Positions 42,775-54,539 of a stretch of DNA of 64,000 nucleotides are shown one piece after another (the first letter of the stretch is position 1; every line of letters starts with the position of its first letter). The notes under the pieces are model-generated. The model was not told the origin of the DNA. It ran no database searches and was given only the letters and a program-made list of their open reading frames with translations. The stretch is from Brachionus manjavacas (taxonomy: Eukaryota > Rotifera > Eurotatoria > Ploima > Brachionidae). Location: NCBI GenBank assembly GCA_019054805.1, contig JAHQIY010000004.1, positions 1,922,001 through 1,986,000 on the forward strand, read 5' to 3'. Position numbers and translations under genes: made by a program.

Positions 42775-43720
42775 TGTAGTAGTAAAAAATACTGCGACCC
42801 AAAGCGGGTTAAGCCTCTACAAGTATTAGCAGTAAATTCTTCTTGAGTGAAAACGAGAAAAAATTTGTTTTAATTTAATATGCAATACAGGCTGGTTCGT
42901 TTCATACACTAAACTCAACTTTTTACCATTCATTCGCATAATTCTTTCCAGGCAGGCTATAGCAGTAAATAATTACTTTTAAGCCATTTATCTAGCTTAG
43001 CTATAAAAATATTTTTTATTTTAGAATTAACTATTTCTTCAGGCAGGCTATTCCAAATTTTAACCACACGATTTGTCAAAAAATGATAACGATGCATATA
43101 ATTTTCGTCATCTTCTCTTTCTACAGAGGAAAGGGATGATTTTTGATGCTATTCTCTGATCTTTTTCTAGTTCAGCGATTTCTTTTTCTAAATCTGGGCA
43201 CCAAGAACTTATTGCAAACTCTAAGTGAAGCCGTACAAGCGCTGTATAAAGTATTCTCAAAAAATCAATATTTAAATATCTGAAATTCTTTGCTATCATT
43301 CCTGGCATTCGATTTGCACGATTTGGACTTGGTCTGTCCCATTAAGTTAATTTTGAATATAGCTACCTAAATCTTTTTCTAGGTTCGTCTTAGATAGTTT
43401 TATAGTTCCATATTTATTAAAAATCGTATAATCAAAGTTTGGATTTTTTGAACCATAATGCATTACAAGGCATTTTTCAATTTTTTTCAATGTTTAAACC
43501 AAGAGACCAGGTGAGAGACAAACTTGAAAAATGATTTATATCTTGTTGAAGTAAAATGTTGTCTTTTACATCTTTAACAATTGATAATATTTTTGTATCA
43601 CTGATCAGCATATTTCTCATTGAAAGATCATTAAAAAATATCAAATAATAGAAGCGATGCTAAGACCCACCCTTGAGGGACTCCACTGGTAACTTCCAAA
43701 TATAATATTTTGTAACAATT
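42775..43720 (-). mobile_element. LINE family B fragment, RT C-terminus and 3' end
   Basis: The 66-codon frame (43308-43108) reads IDFLRILYTALVRLHLEFAI, then SSWCPDLEKEIAELEKDQRI: the RT C-terminal block. Upstream pieces (KTNLEKDLGSYIQN, and a VPQGW-like GGVPQG remnant near 43680) extend it to about 43720, and downstream FLTNRVVKIWNSLPEEIV-like sequence finishes it. A TAGTAGTA run at about 42776 marks the 3' end, as in the other family B copies. Confidence 0.75.
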
Positions 43721-43729
43721 TTGTTACAC

Positions 43730-44815
43730 CTAAAAATAAAAAATTATTCAAGAAAATATGCTAGTAGAGAGACGTATTTCTTTTTTGTAAAAGGAAAAAA
43801 TTATTTTTTCGAACTAAAAAATGAAATTAAGTTATCTTTGTTATGCAATTCATATTTTGCAAAGCATATTTTAAAGAATTTGAAAATTCTCATTCAGATT
43901 TATTTTTTCAGGAGTTCGCGCACTCTCAATTTTAACATGCATGTGTCACTGCCTTCCAATAGTTCTAAAACTATGTCATCAGAAATATTGACATTTTGTC
44001 AAGTTAGTTATGTCATATAAAAAACCGAAGCTCGATGGATTCGGCTTGGGTCCATATTTGTTTTAATATATTAATAATAAAAAAATTAAGCTTATAAAAT
44101 AATTTAAAAAAATTAATCTAATTATAAACATTTGATTTTTATATCATATTGCATTTTTTTCAAAATTTAAACTTTTTGACATTTGTTAAAATTTTTAAGG
44201 GATTTATCATTTTTTTGGTGTTTATCTTTGTAGTGAACTTTTCAAAACTCAAATATAAAGAAAACAAGACTTTTTTTTCAGTTAAAAAAAATAAAATTCC
44301 GAAAAATATAATCAATATTTCAAATAGTTTAATCAGGAATATTTTAGATAGTTTTTTTTTCTATTTAAAGTTCATTACCAAAAAGGTTAAATTTAAACTG
44401 ACTTATAGCTACTAATTTTTCAATCTTTTTTAATTTAAAAATCAAGAAAAATTATATTTTGAAAAGCCTTAAATTTAATTAAAAGAAGCTTTGATTTAAT
44501 GCTTTTACCGTAGAATTTTGTCCTCTACTCTTGGAAAAAATGATAGTTTCAATTTCATTTCTTGATTTGACTTTCTCTCTTCCATTAAATAATGTCCATT
44601 ATTTGTTTTTTTCCAATATTACGGGAATCGAAATTTTTGGCAATAAAATTTCGGTAAAAAAATTACAGTACCTAGCTGTACTAGCTGTACCTAAGTGGTT
44701 CTGGATACAGTAAAATATTGAAGAAATTTTTACAAACGAATTCTAAGCTCTGCAAAGACTCCGATTTTCTGAAAATTAAATAAATAAAAAGAACAAAAAT
44801 GAGCATTAAAAAGAA
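43730..44815. other. AT-rich spacer
   Basis: No gene supported; frames at 43721, 44149 and 44531 are compositional. Confidence 0.4.
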
Positions 44816-44819
44816 AAAA

Positions 44820-45800
44820 AATAGATAAATAATTCATTCAGATTAAATTTTATATTCAATCTTTAAAAAACTGGATCTAGTCGGTTAGGATAACCATAGT
44901 TCACTTAATGTCCGAAATATTTTGTTCTCAAGTTTTGTGAACTATTGGTTCACCCAATTTTTTTGTTCAAAATAGAATTTTACGAAAGATTTTTAGATTA
45001 TGCGAACAAATTGAATAAAACAAAATTTAATAGAATGCCTTATTCTTAAAACTGATATAAAAATTAGTTAATAGGTTTTTAGGTTTTTTTTTGGAGGAGC
45101 TTTAGAAATAGCATTTGCTATGATCTGGTTGACTTGGTATTACTCTTTCCATAATTCCAAATACCTAAATGCGCTCTCTTCTTAAATCTTTGCCTTTCAG
45201 CATAAAACAGTAAAAATTAAAGAAAATTAAAATAAATTGTTCATCCTTTAAGAGTTTGACTTTGGGGAACATAGGTTCATCTATATCGCAAAATTTTCCT
45301 ACTCCGCCAAACTTTGAATTTCCTATGTAATAATTTTTTTTCTATCTTATTTTTTAATATTACATTAGCTTATTTAAATAAGGTGAACTAATAGTTCATA
45401 AAACCTGAAAAGAAGAATCGTTCCAGTAACAGGTGAACCATAGTTTACCTCACTGACAAAAACTCGAAAAACTTTGTTTTCATCTTATAAAATTTTGACT
45501 TTAGTGATAATTTACTTTCGTTTGGTGTTTTTAAACAAATACTCAATTGATAAAAAATTGAAAATAGAGCGTAGATAGTTTTTTTTAACTTCAAATATTA
45601 TCTTAAGGATCATCATATCACAAATCCAAAGTCAAAATTCATAAAAAAAACACCAAGTTTTCCATGCTTGCAATTTTAACTTAAAAATATTTTTTTTACT
45701 TGAAACTGAAAAAAAAATTTGAAAAACCGCACTTTATAAATGTTATTTCAACATTGGATACATTTTGTAATTCAAACACAAAAAATTAAACCAAATTCTG
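44820..45800 (+). repeat. Dispersed repeat R, uninterrupted copy
   Basis: Matches in reverse complement 13191-14060 (by 44820-45590) and 5600-5782 (by 45600-45800). Thus the pieces separated by the 7.4-kb palindrome near 5.8-13.2 kb are contiguous here. It contains the GGATCTAG element (44880 to about 45460). Confidence 0.75.
44880..45460. mobile_element. Degenerate copy of the GGGTCTAG-ended element
   Basis: The left end GGATCTAGTCGG and inner words TTGTTCTCAAGTTTTGTGAAC and GTTCCAGTAACAGGTGAACCATAG match the 13305-14000 element in reverse complement, and the flanking AGTTTTT/AAAAACT also matches. The same insertion is therefore shared by both R copies. Confidence 0.7.
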
Positions 45801-45804
45801 AATG

Positions 45805-46560
45805 AATTTTTATTGTTTTTTTTTTTTAAATTCTTTGATTTATTAATTAAATTGTTTTTTGTTTTGTTTCTATTCAGGTCCTTGAAGACAGCTACAACTT
45901 TTTTTTTATTTAAAAACAAATTTAGTTTGATCTAACAAGAAAATTGTAATTAAATTTAAAAACAACAGATTCGAATAAAAACTATAAATTTAATATAATT
46001 CTTCTGCACAAAAGCATTTCGTTATTTTAAGTTTTTAATTTGGTATCAATTTATTGAAGGTATCGAGGTTTATAAATATCAAAGGACCTTGCTTAGAAAA
46101 AATGTTGAATTTTATGAATAAGTTTTTATGAAAAATTAATTTTAAGTTTTCACATTTTAATCTTGATTTTTTAGATTATAAATTATGATATTCAAATGAT
46201 TCTAGGTAAAACAAATTCAAGATTAAGTTCAATAGAGATTAAAAAAAAACTTAATTTTTTACAAAATAATTCCAGATCGTCAAAAATCTTAAAGTTGAAC
46301 TTTAATTCATTTTTATTTAGAAAAAAGTGAAAAGTTTTTATAATTTTTTTCCTATAGGAATAAAACTAAATTATTATTCTGGCATATAATTTTAGGTTAA
46401 AAGAATTAAATTTATATTTATTAACATAACCTTCAATTATCTATCTATTTTAAACAATTTGTTTTTTTAACCTTTGGTTTCTGCCACATGTTTTCATTCA
46501 ATTTATTTACTTTCAAAATAGACAAAACAACTTATTGATTCAGGATTCGTTTAAAGGTTC
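45805..46560. other. AT-rich spacer
   Basis: No gene or element recognised. Confidence 0.4.
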
Positions 46561-46579
46561 CTATGGAAAAGTTTTTCTA

Positions 46580-47150
46580 AAGGATGTACAAGACTTTTGT
46601 ACATTTTTTCTTAATAATACTGGTATCATGGTTAATGAATCCATTTAAAATTTGTGCCAGAACTCTGTTTGTCCTAGCCGACAACAAACTTTTTTGTTTA
46701 CACCACTTCATGCCGGTTTTTATAATGACTTCCAGATCCTTCTGTTCAAAGGTTTCTGTCTTTCATTTACTTTGTTAAATACTTGCAATTGACCACATAC
46801 ACAGAACATCTTCCTCTGAATCTTTTTGGATCATTAATAAAAATAACTTAGAGAAGTGGACAAAGTATATAACCTTAAGGGACCCCACTTGTTACATCCA
46901 GCCAGTCAGATTTTGAGTGACCAAGCACCACTCATTGTTATCTTTCAGGCAAAAAGGATTTATTCCAAGTGAGTAAATTTCTATAGTTTTTAACTTTTTA
47001 ACTAGCTTATGATGGCTCACCCAGTCAAACGCTTTTGGAATTTCAATCTATTCAATGTCAATATTTGTTACCCTGAGCAAGCTCAAGAGTAATTCTTCCA
47101 CAAAATTTTTGATGCAAGATTTCTTTGGAAAAAAAATATGCTGACACCCA
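46580..47150 (-). mobile_element. LINE RT fragment with internal deletion
   Basis: Minus strand: LLLSLLRVTNIDIE..IEIP, then KAFDWVSHHKLVKKLK (block A), CLKDNNEWCLV, DVTSGVP (block B). After an internal deletion it gives KDLEVIIKTGMKWCKQ and ANRVLAQILNGF-like sequence. Order and motifs fit a CR1-like RT; several stops. Confidence 0.75.
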
Positions 47151-47154
47151 ATTT

Positions 47155-49065
47155 TTTATATTTTTCAGTTGAAATCAGAGTTTTTTAAAAGTCGCAAGTC
47201 TAAAGTCAAGTTTAAGTACGGACTTGGACTTTTAAGCAGCTCTGGTTGAAATATTTAATTTTTACCAGTTTGTGAGATACTAAATAATGACTTTATTTCT
47301 AGGAATAATTATAACTAAGCATTAACAAAATTTTTTTTTCCTTTTTTTTCTTAATATTTTAGATAGATTATAAATCCAAAAAAAGTTTGTTTCATTATGT
47401 CACTTTCAAAACAAGATTGAAAGATATCTTATTTTAATTGTGGTCCAATTTTTTTCAAATTTATTAAAATTTTTTAAAATAATGCTTGCGCTTTTTTTTG
47501 GCACTGAATTTCACGTATTTATTATTTTTTATTTGAAAAAAAGAATTTCTCTTTTCGTAATTGACTGAGAAGGAATTTTTTTTCGGAAAAAGCTAGATTG
47601 ATACCTAGATTGAACAAAATCATCAAGATGTACTACGAAATTTTTTAATTAAATTTTTTTTTATGATTAATTGCTAATTATCAGCGTTTACGATTACTTA
47701 TGAGTTTTTATTTTCAAAAAAAAATTTTTTAAGAAAATTATAACTTTCTAATAAAGCTATTTATATTATTCGATATGAAATTTTTTTTTATTTTTTAAAA
47801 AATTAAATTACGCAATAACTAATTTAAAAAATTAAAAAAAAAATTTTTTCAGTCAAAAAGATGCTTACCGAATTCCATGCACATAAAAATAAATAAGACT
47901 TTATGATATATTTTAAAAATTGAATAGAAAAATTTTTTTAAGAAAAGGAAAAATATAGATGCAGTTAAAACTAAATTTTAAATTCTAAAATTATTTTATA
48001 ATTTTACTTCTTATTTGCTGAGATCTAGAGTTTATTTATTCCTAAAGCATTATTTGGAAAGACAATGAAATAGAATATTGTAAAATTACAATTCTTATTT
48101 TTACTTTTAGTATTTTTTGGTATTTATAAAAAAATGGTATTTATAAATTGTCAAAAAGGTATCTAAATAAGCAAACTTAAAATTAAAAAGGATATTTTTT
48201 AAATCATTAAAAACATTATTTGTTTGACGAGAGAATTTTTGAAATGATTTTTTTATTACAAAACTTAATTAAATGTGAGCATCACAATCTTCTTTTTACT
48301 AAAAAATATAGATTTTATCAATTATTTTATCAGACCAAATAGTAATGATAATTTTTAAATGGCTCTTTTATTAATAAAATTTTTAACAAATTTTCGAAAA
48401 TTTGACATTGCATGTCTAGTAATGTTCAATTTTTATTTTTTTTAAATTATCAAAATAATTAAATTTTTAAAAGTTTTAAAATTTCAAATGAAACTTTTTT
48501 TGATCATAAAATTTGATCTGAGACTTCAATTTGCCATGACTTCTTCTATCGAAAATTCTATTTTTTCTAGAAATCATTTTTTAATACTAACAAATTGACT
48601 AATTAGTTTATAAATTAAACATATTTTTTAATAAATTTTAACTATAAGATGACGGGTATTTTCAAAAATATTGCAAAGAAAGCTAGGTTTTTTATTTTAT
48701 TGAGAATTAAATTTTAGTTTTCAAAATTTTTTGTTTAATTTTTTTATTTTTTAAATCTTCATAAAATGCAATGGATGTTACATTATACTTATTTAAATTA
48801 ATTCAAAGATTAATTTTATTACCCAAAGATAAACTTTTTGCTAATTCATCTGAATTTTTTTTCTATGAAAATTATCACAATTTTTTGTTCCATTAAAAAC
48901 TATTCTAAGATAAAATCTCCATCAAATATTTATTGAATAATTTTCATTGCTAGGAAAAAATTCTATGAATTAAATTTTTTAAGAATTTTGAATTCTTGTG
49001 ATTTTTGCCAGTGCCAATAGATGTGGATGAAAACTAGAAGAGCTTATAAAATTATTTTAATGTTT
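47155..49065. other. Spacer upstream of the SAPCD2-like gene
   Basis: AT-rich; an AAGTC-motif remnant lies at about 47170-47250. An upstream 5' exon of the next gene is likely somewhere here but I could not identify it. Confidence 0.4.
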
Positions 49066-49077
49066 TAAATTTTTTAG

Positions 49078-50091
49078 ATGACAAGCAGAGTGAGTCAATC
49101 AGAAAATTTTTTGAAAAAAATTCCCAATTACACAAACGAAGACACTACGAAATTTTTCCAAATTTTAAAATCAATTTTCGCCGTTTTTGACCCGGACTGT
49201 ACCGGCTCGATAGACATAAACGAGCTGGACGTCCTTGGTGTAGACAACAATGAAATTTTCAACGAAGTTCTAAATTATGTCCGATCCAACAAGATTCTTA
49301 AGCCAGTCAATTACAATTCAGGTGCTCGTAAATTTTTAGTAAAATTTGAAGAGTTGGTCAAAGCTTCAGAAATCGTCTTGGAACAGCGAAAACAAAACAG
49401 CTCAAATGGTCACACTTTGTCCCAAGCTTTTGAGCCACACGGTCAAAATTCTGCACTCAACACACTCGATCTATCCAGTTTGATTGACAAAGAAAACTTT
49501 CTTCTGCGTCAAGGACTCGACTCGATCGATTCCTTGAAGCAATGGTACACAACTCAACTGATTGAAAATAAAATCAAGCAAAATAATCTAAATAAACTCA
49601 AGTACCAGAATTTGTTTAGTATTGACAAATTGCTGATTGACCTGAAGCAGCTAAATGATTTTAATTTTGCTTTGGGCGATTTTTTGGTCAAAAAAAAAAT
49701 AGAAAGCTCAAATAGTGACAGCTCATCGGAACCACCTAATTATCAGGATTACATGCAGCAATTCGGAATACATGGTTTAAAGAGAGACATTGATCTAGAC
49801 AATTATTTGAAAGAAAAACAAGAACGTATAGATTCGCTTCAAAAAGAAAAGTCGAATTTAATCCGAAAGTTGTTCGAAATTAAGACAGAATCTGAAAATA
49901 TCAATAAGAACATGATAAAGTTAAACCATGTAGAAAATGCGAGCGATCAACACGAGGCTAGTTTGTCTCAGAGAGAAAAAGAAATACCAATTATTATTGA
50001 TAAGAGTTTTCATCAAAAGCATGTTTTTAGACCTGAAAATTTTACTCTAAAATTTGACAAAAAAAAATTCGCAAAACCGGAATATCTATAA
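49078..50091 (+). CDS. SAPCD2: Suppressor APC domain-containing protein (SAPCD2-like)
   Basis: 337 residues, single coding exon. Residues about 20-100 form the SAPC N-terminal domain, an EF-hand-like fold (FFQILKSIFAVFDPDCTGSI then DINELDVLGVDNNEI, ending VKFEELVKASEIVLEQRK). The C-terminal part has the conserved coiled coil DNYLKEKQERIDSLQKEKSN then LIRKLFEIK (about 244-272). Vertebrate SAPCD2 binds LGN and controls spindle orientation and polarity; here the role is inferred. The ATG follows TTTTTTAG directly, so a spliced 5' UTR exon probably exists. AATAAA at 50149-50154 is a good polyadenylation signal. Codon use is less AT-biased than the surroundings and there are no lesions. Confidence 0.85.
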   Translation: MTSRVSQSENFLKKIPNYTNEDTTKFFQILKSIFAVFDPDCTGSIDINELDVLGVDNNEIFNEVLNYVRSNKILKPVNYNSGARKFLVKFEELVKASEIVLEQRKQNSSNGHTLSQAFEPHGQNSALNTLDLSSLIDKENFLLRQGLDSIDSLKQWYTTQLIENKIKQNNLNKLKYQNLFSIDKLLIDLKQLNDFNFALGDFLVKKKIESSNSDSSSEPPNYQDYMQQFGIHGLKRDIDLDNYLKEKQERIDSLQKEKSNLIRKLFEIKTESENINKNMIKLNHVENASDQHEASLSQREKEIPIIIDKSFHQKHVFRPENFTLKFDKKKFAKPEYL

Positions 50092-50148
50092 ATATTTAAT
50101 ATTGCCTCATAATTTGTAAATTGTAATCAATTTTTAAATTTAAAATTA

Positions 50149-50154
50149 AATAAA
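50149..50154 (+). terminator. Polyadenylation signal AATAAA
   Basis: 58 bases after the stop of the SAPCD2-like gene. Confidence 0.6.
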
Positions 50155-50159
50155 CTATT

Positions 50160-50630
50160 TTAACTAAAAAATTTTGACATTTTTTTCTCTTATGGAACTG
50201 TGATAACCTTAAATATCATTTTATTTATAATATTTATTTTATTTTATCTTGAAACTTTAAATTGAGCTTTTATAATTCCTTTTTGAGGGCTTTGTGAATT
50301 TTCTTACAAAATTTAAATTCTTAATAAAAATATGGATTTTGTGCTACAGATTTTTCTGTAAGTTTTAACAAAGAATGAATTTAACTGAGTCTACTACACC
50401 AATACTTTCACTTTTGGAACTAAATTATATTAAGGATTTAACAAATTTAATAGGATAGTCGCGGCAATCAATAAATAACCACTATGCCAACACACGAAGG
50501 GGCCTTTTTTTGAATCAATTGAAAAATTTTATATAATTTCTATTAATGAATTTCTTGGTAAGTTTTTTAACATTAAGTTATGAATTTGGTCACATTCTGA
50601 TGCCGCTTCATTTTTCAATGGGAATAATTT
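50160..50630. other. Spacer
   Basis: AT-rich, nothing recognised. Confidence 0.4.
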
Positions 50631-50634
50631 AAAT

Positions 50635-51654
50635 GGGCTCATTCTATTACTGAAAAGGCCTCATAATTATTTTGAACTCAATAGTTAATTAATTATGGGA
50701 TATATATTTACTACTTTGGACTCATTTTTTAATTATTTTTTGCCTCTAAAATTACTAAATAAGAGTTACGAAATTTCTTAAACGATAACAATTTTTATTT
50801 TAATATTTATTTAATTAAAATGAAATAAAAAAAATAAAATTTCAATAATAATTTTATTAAGCAAGTAAAGAATTATTTGAGTAAAATAAAAAAATTATAT
50901 TTTGAATAAAGTAAAATAATAAAGAAATTTATAAACAAAGTAAAAATAAATTTTTGAGTAAAATTGAGAAGATAATGAAGGAACTATATAGCAGTTTTCT
51001 GAGGTCTACCTCTCTGTCCTTTAACTTCTTGTGTAGTTGAATGATTTGAAGACTGTGCAGTTGATTTAATCAAGTTGTTTGCTTTACTTCTTGTTTGTCT
51101 TGTTCCATCTTGTTCTTCCAATATTTCATCAACATTCTCGATCATTCTATTTCTTTTGTTAACACTTTCAACAGGAGAAGCTAATCTTTTTTTATTGTAT
51201 TTTCTTTTAACCATTCGGTAACTTGGTTTGCATTTTCGAAAGTTTCTGCAATTATCCAGTTTTTCTTTTGTTTGATTACTGGAAGACTTTCTTGATCATC
51301 TGCTTCAGATTCATATTGTTGAATTGATCTAAAATTTAACTCACTATCTTGTAATTCTGTCATGTTAAGGTTATATTTTAATTTTGTTTGGAAAATAGGA
51401 AAAAATATTTTTTTTTTCTTAAATAGCATTTTGAATCAATAATCTGGTCCACTTTAATTAATTTGTGTATATTATATCAGTAATTAATAAGTTCATTTAA
51501 GTAATAATTGAGACCTAAAATGAGTTGAGGACATGAAAAGTAATCATTATTATAGAATAAGTAAATAGTTATTCATTTTTTAATTAAATTATGAGACCAA
51601 CTTAGTAATTATTGTTAATGTGTAATGAGCCCATTTCAGTAACTGGATGAGCCC
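50635..51654 (-). mobile_element. TIR element with GGGCTCAT ends and MULE-like ORF piece
   Basis: Left GGGCTCATTCTATTACTGAAA and right (reverse complement) GGGCTCATCCAGTTACTGAAA are inverted repeats; each is followed by another GGCCTCAT/GGGCTCAT. Two overlapping minus-strand frames lie inside (next entry). Length about 1.0 kb. Target duplication not identified. Confidence 0.6.
50984..51429 (-). pseudogene. Short ORFs of the GGGCTCAT element
   Basis: First frame (51429-51181, from Met22): MTELQDSELNFRSIQQYESE... then KKNWIIAETFENANQVTEWL, which resembles the N-terminal start of MULE zinc-finger ORFs. The second frame (51214-50984) is basic: MVKRKYNKKRLASPVESVNK... and ends KGQRGRPQKTAI, with an AT-hook-like RGRP. 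They overlap by 34 bases in different frames around a seven-A run. A deletion derivative is likely; no DDE domain. Confidence 0.45.
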
Positions 51655-51659
51655 GAATA

Positions 51660-52710
51660 AATACGACCCATTTTCAATCCTTTAAATTTTCTTACATAGC
51701 ATTTTTAATTATTTCAGGTCCTTATCGATAGAATATGTGATAGAATTAACTGAAACATCTTTAATAAAATTAGTTTTAGTTTTTTAAATTTTTATTAATT
51801 GAAACAAACTTATATTGTAAGCATTTATAAAAAAATTAACTCCTTTAACTATCAAGTATAAAAGAGTCGAAATTATTATTTAAATAATTATTATTCGAAA
51901 ATCTTTCAGTATAAATTTAGCATGTCTCACTTAATTTTCTATCTACCCGGGATTTAAATAACGCAAAATTTCACGCAAAAAAACGCATCTATAAATAAAC
52001 GCCTGTTTTTATGCATAAACGCGTAATAATCTCTAACAAAACAGCGTTTTTAACGTGTTTTTAAGATTTTATAAAATTAATGGCAAAAGTTCAAAATATA
52101 AATAAATAATCAAAAAAGTTGATTTCATACGAAATTTAAAATATCTTATTATTTTTGAAAGCATAAAAAAAAAATTTTAAAATTATATTATTAAAATTTA
52201 AAAGTTTTTTGTGTATTAACGCATCCTCTTCTTCTTTGTTTTTGAGAGAAAAGTGGAGTTATGCGTATTTACGCACTTAAATCAGAGCTCAATATTTTTC
52301 AGCAAGAAATAATGAAAGATTGATTATTTTGATTGATATTTTGACGTGATTGTTTTATTGTTTTTTCAAAAAAAAACAATCAAAGAATGGTTTTAAGTGA
52401 TTTAAATTTTAAGATTTATTGAAATGTTGCTTTTTTTTATTCATAGTAAATTAACAAAAAATAAAACAAAATTAAAGATTTCTCTAGATTTATTATTTGA
52501 TAAATGATTCATAAAAGAAAATTTAGTTTTAATCTGACAATTATTTAATAGACTGGCGAATATGGTATTTTACTGGCAAAAAAATACATAGTGGAGGTAT
52601 CCGGTTAGAGTTGATCATTTTAAGCACTTTTAATTTATTAAAATTATATAAAGGATGTTAAAAGTTCTTCATGAATGGAAAAATAATTGGATTAAGGTTT
52701 TTATTGAGCA
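51660..52710. other. Spacer with ACGC/GCGT motif element
   Basis: From about 51948 (CTACCCGGGATTTAAATAACGC) to about 52290 the words AACGC, ACGCGT and GCGT recur about a dozen times in otherwise AT-only DNA. The start matches the reverse complement of the segment end at about 61490 (CTATCCGAGATTAAAATTACGC). No coding capacity; probably a MITE-like element. Confidence 0.5.
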
Positions 52711-52723
52711 TGATGATACATCC

Positions 52724-54539
52724 GGTATCTCATTAACTCGACAAACAATTTTCGAAAGGTTATAATTCGACAAGTAAATTTCAGAAAGGTAAATTTAGAC
52801 AAGTTTTTATTTAGACAAGTAATATATCGACAAGTGATTAATTAGACAAAAAAAATTCGACAAGTTTTAATTCGACATCATTCGACAAAAAAATTAATAT
52901 TTAATTAATAAAGATAAATTGTACAAATAATCTATAATTTTCATTGGTGAAAAATCCGATACAATTTTACCAATTTGATCTTCTAATTTTATAAAAAGTG
53001 GCTTTCTTTTGTTCACTTGACCAGTACACAACTTAACATATTCATTTTCAGTGTTACATTGTTCTAATTTTAAACTAGTAATTAAACTCAAAAGATGCGG
53101 ATGAGATTTTATAGTTGATTGGAGTGCGTTATGCCAACCTTCTAGATTATTATTTGTTCTAGGAAGCCCTAAACAAGTTCTGGTATAACAATTCCATAAT
53201 TCACGATCAAATCTCGGATCTTTTCTACTCGACACTTTGGTTCGTTTTTTGGCCCCTATATAGTTTTCTTCGAAGTAAGTAAATAAACATTTTAAATCAT
53301 TTGGGATTAATCCCTGCAATTGAACAAAACCGTCAATTACATGTTCAACTGGAACAAAAGCTAAGCATGCTTACATTTTACTATACTTGCGTACTAAATT
53401 CTCTTCAAGGCTTAAATCATTATACTTAGGAGCTAGACCACGATCTTGAATATTCCGCCAGATTGATTTTTTAAAATGAAAAAAGCAACCAGCTATATCA
53501 GCTTCAGGAAAAATGTCTTCGATTGAATTTATGATGCCAGCTTCAAAATCACAAGACACGCTTTTAGGACCACAAGCTATTTTCTTGCTAAGAAATTTAA
53601 AAAATCGAATATAAGTTGTTTGTTTTTTGTTAGTAAATAAACCATATACAAGCGGCAAATTTTTACCGTTTTTAATAACATGCAAACTAAACAATTGTGT
53701 AAATATGTTTGGAGCTGCATCAAATGTTCCATCACACAACCAATGGTTATTTTCACTTAGAATTTGCAAGTTTTTTCAGTGGAAAAAATTAACATTCTAT
53801 CGTCAACATTGTATTTTTCATCGTAAATAAGAAATAATTCGCCTTTTTCAGATACTTTAAAATCGTCATGTAAAACAAAATTAATATCATCTGGTATCTC
53901 GTATTTATCATACGGGTTTACACGATTTCGTGAACATAACTGGCGTGAAGCATTGTAACTAGGCAAGACAGCTGCAACTTCATCTGAAACATTTTTTTGA
54001 CATTCAAATATTATTTTGCGTGGTTTACAATCAGGTTGAGTAGCTGACATTGCTCTCATATCGGATTGAATAATTTTGACTTTAGTCTTAACTGTATTAT
54101 TGTGCTCATGTTTGTTAACATTTATTGGTCTCTTATGACCAATTGTTGAAACTGACCCTACACAATTAGGAAATTCGCCACTGTTGCATTGCCATGTTAT
54201 TTTTCCACTTTGTGCCTCCTTAGCTACTTTATATTCGTAAAAGTCATCATCTATTAAGAGATAGCTATCTTTACCGTTCTTCTTTTTTCTTGAAGAAGTA
54301 ATTATGTTTAAGCTTAAATTTTGTAATTGTTGCGTGATAGCATCCATTTGTAATTATAAATAAGTGTGATATTTTTTGTGTCGTACTGTAACTTGTCGAA
54401 TTTTTTTTTTGTCGAATTATATTTTGTCGAAAAAAAATTAGCTTATGCCGAAATAATAGTTTTCTAAAATTTTTTTTGTCGAAACTTACTTGTCAAAATT
54501 TCATTTGTCGAAAATTGTTTTCCGAATTAAGGCGGATTC
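52724..54539 (-). mobile_element. Mutator-like element (MULE) with 9-bp target duplication and TCGACAAGT arrays
   Basis: GATACATCC flanks it at 52715-52723 and 54540-54548, the 9-bp duplication expected of MULEs. Both ends contain AAACAATTTTCGA within the first 35 bases and about 150 bp filled with TCGACAA/TTCGACAAGT words (left 52736-52890, right 54385-54520). The transposase fills the centre on the minus strand. Confidence 0.92.
52894..54347 (-). pseudogene. MULE transposase, almost complete, one frameshift and one stop
   Basis: Segment 1 (54347-53757): N-terminal zinc-finger region (ITWQCNSGEFPNCVGSV, INVNKHEHNNT). Segment 2 (53769-53371): DDE core with WLCDGTFDAAP (first Asp), SVSCDFEAGIINSI (second Asp) and AGCFFHFKKSIWR. 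Segment 3 (53319-52894): RTNNNLEGWHNAL, which contains the third acidic residue. Segments 1 and 2 are joined by a shift in a six-A run near 53770 (seven A restores the frame); segments 2 and 3 are separated by a single TAA at 53371. Few lesions, hence recently active or partly a sequencing problem. Confidence 0.88.
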
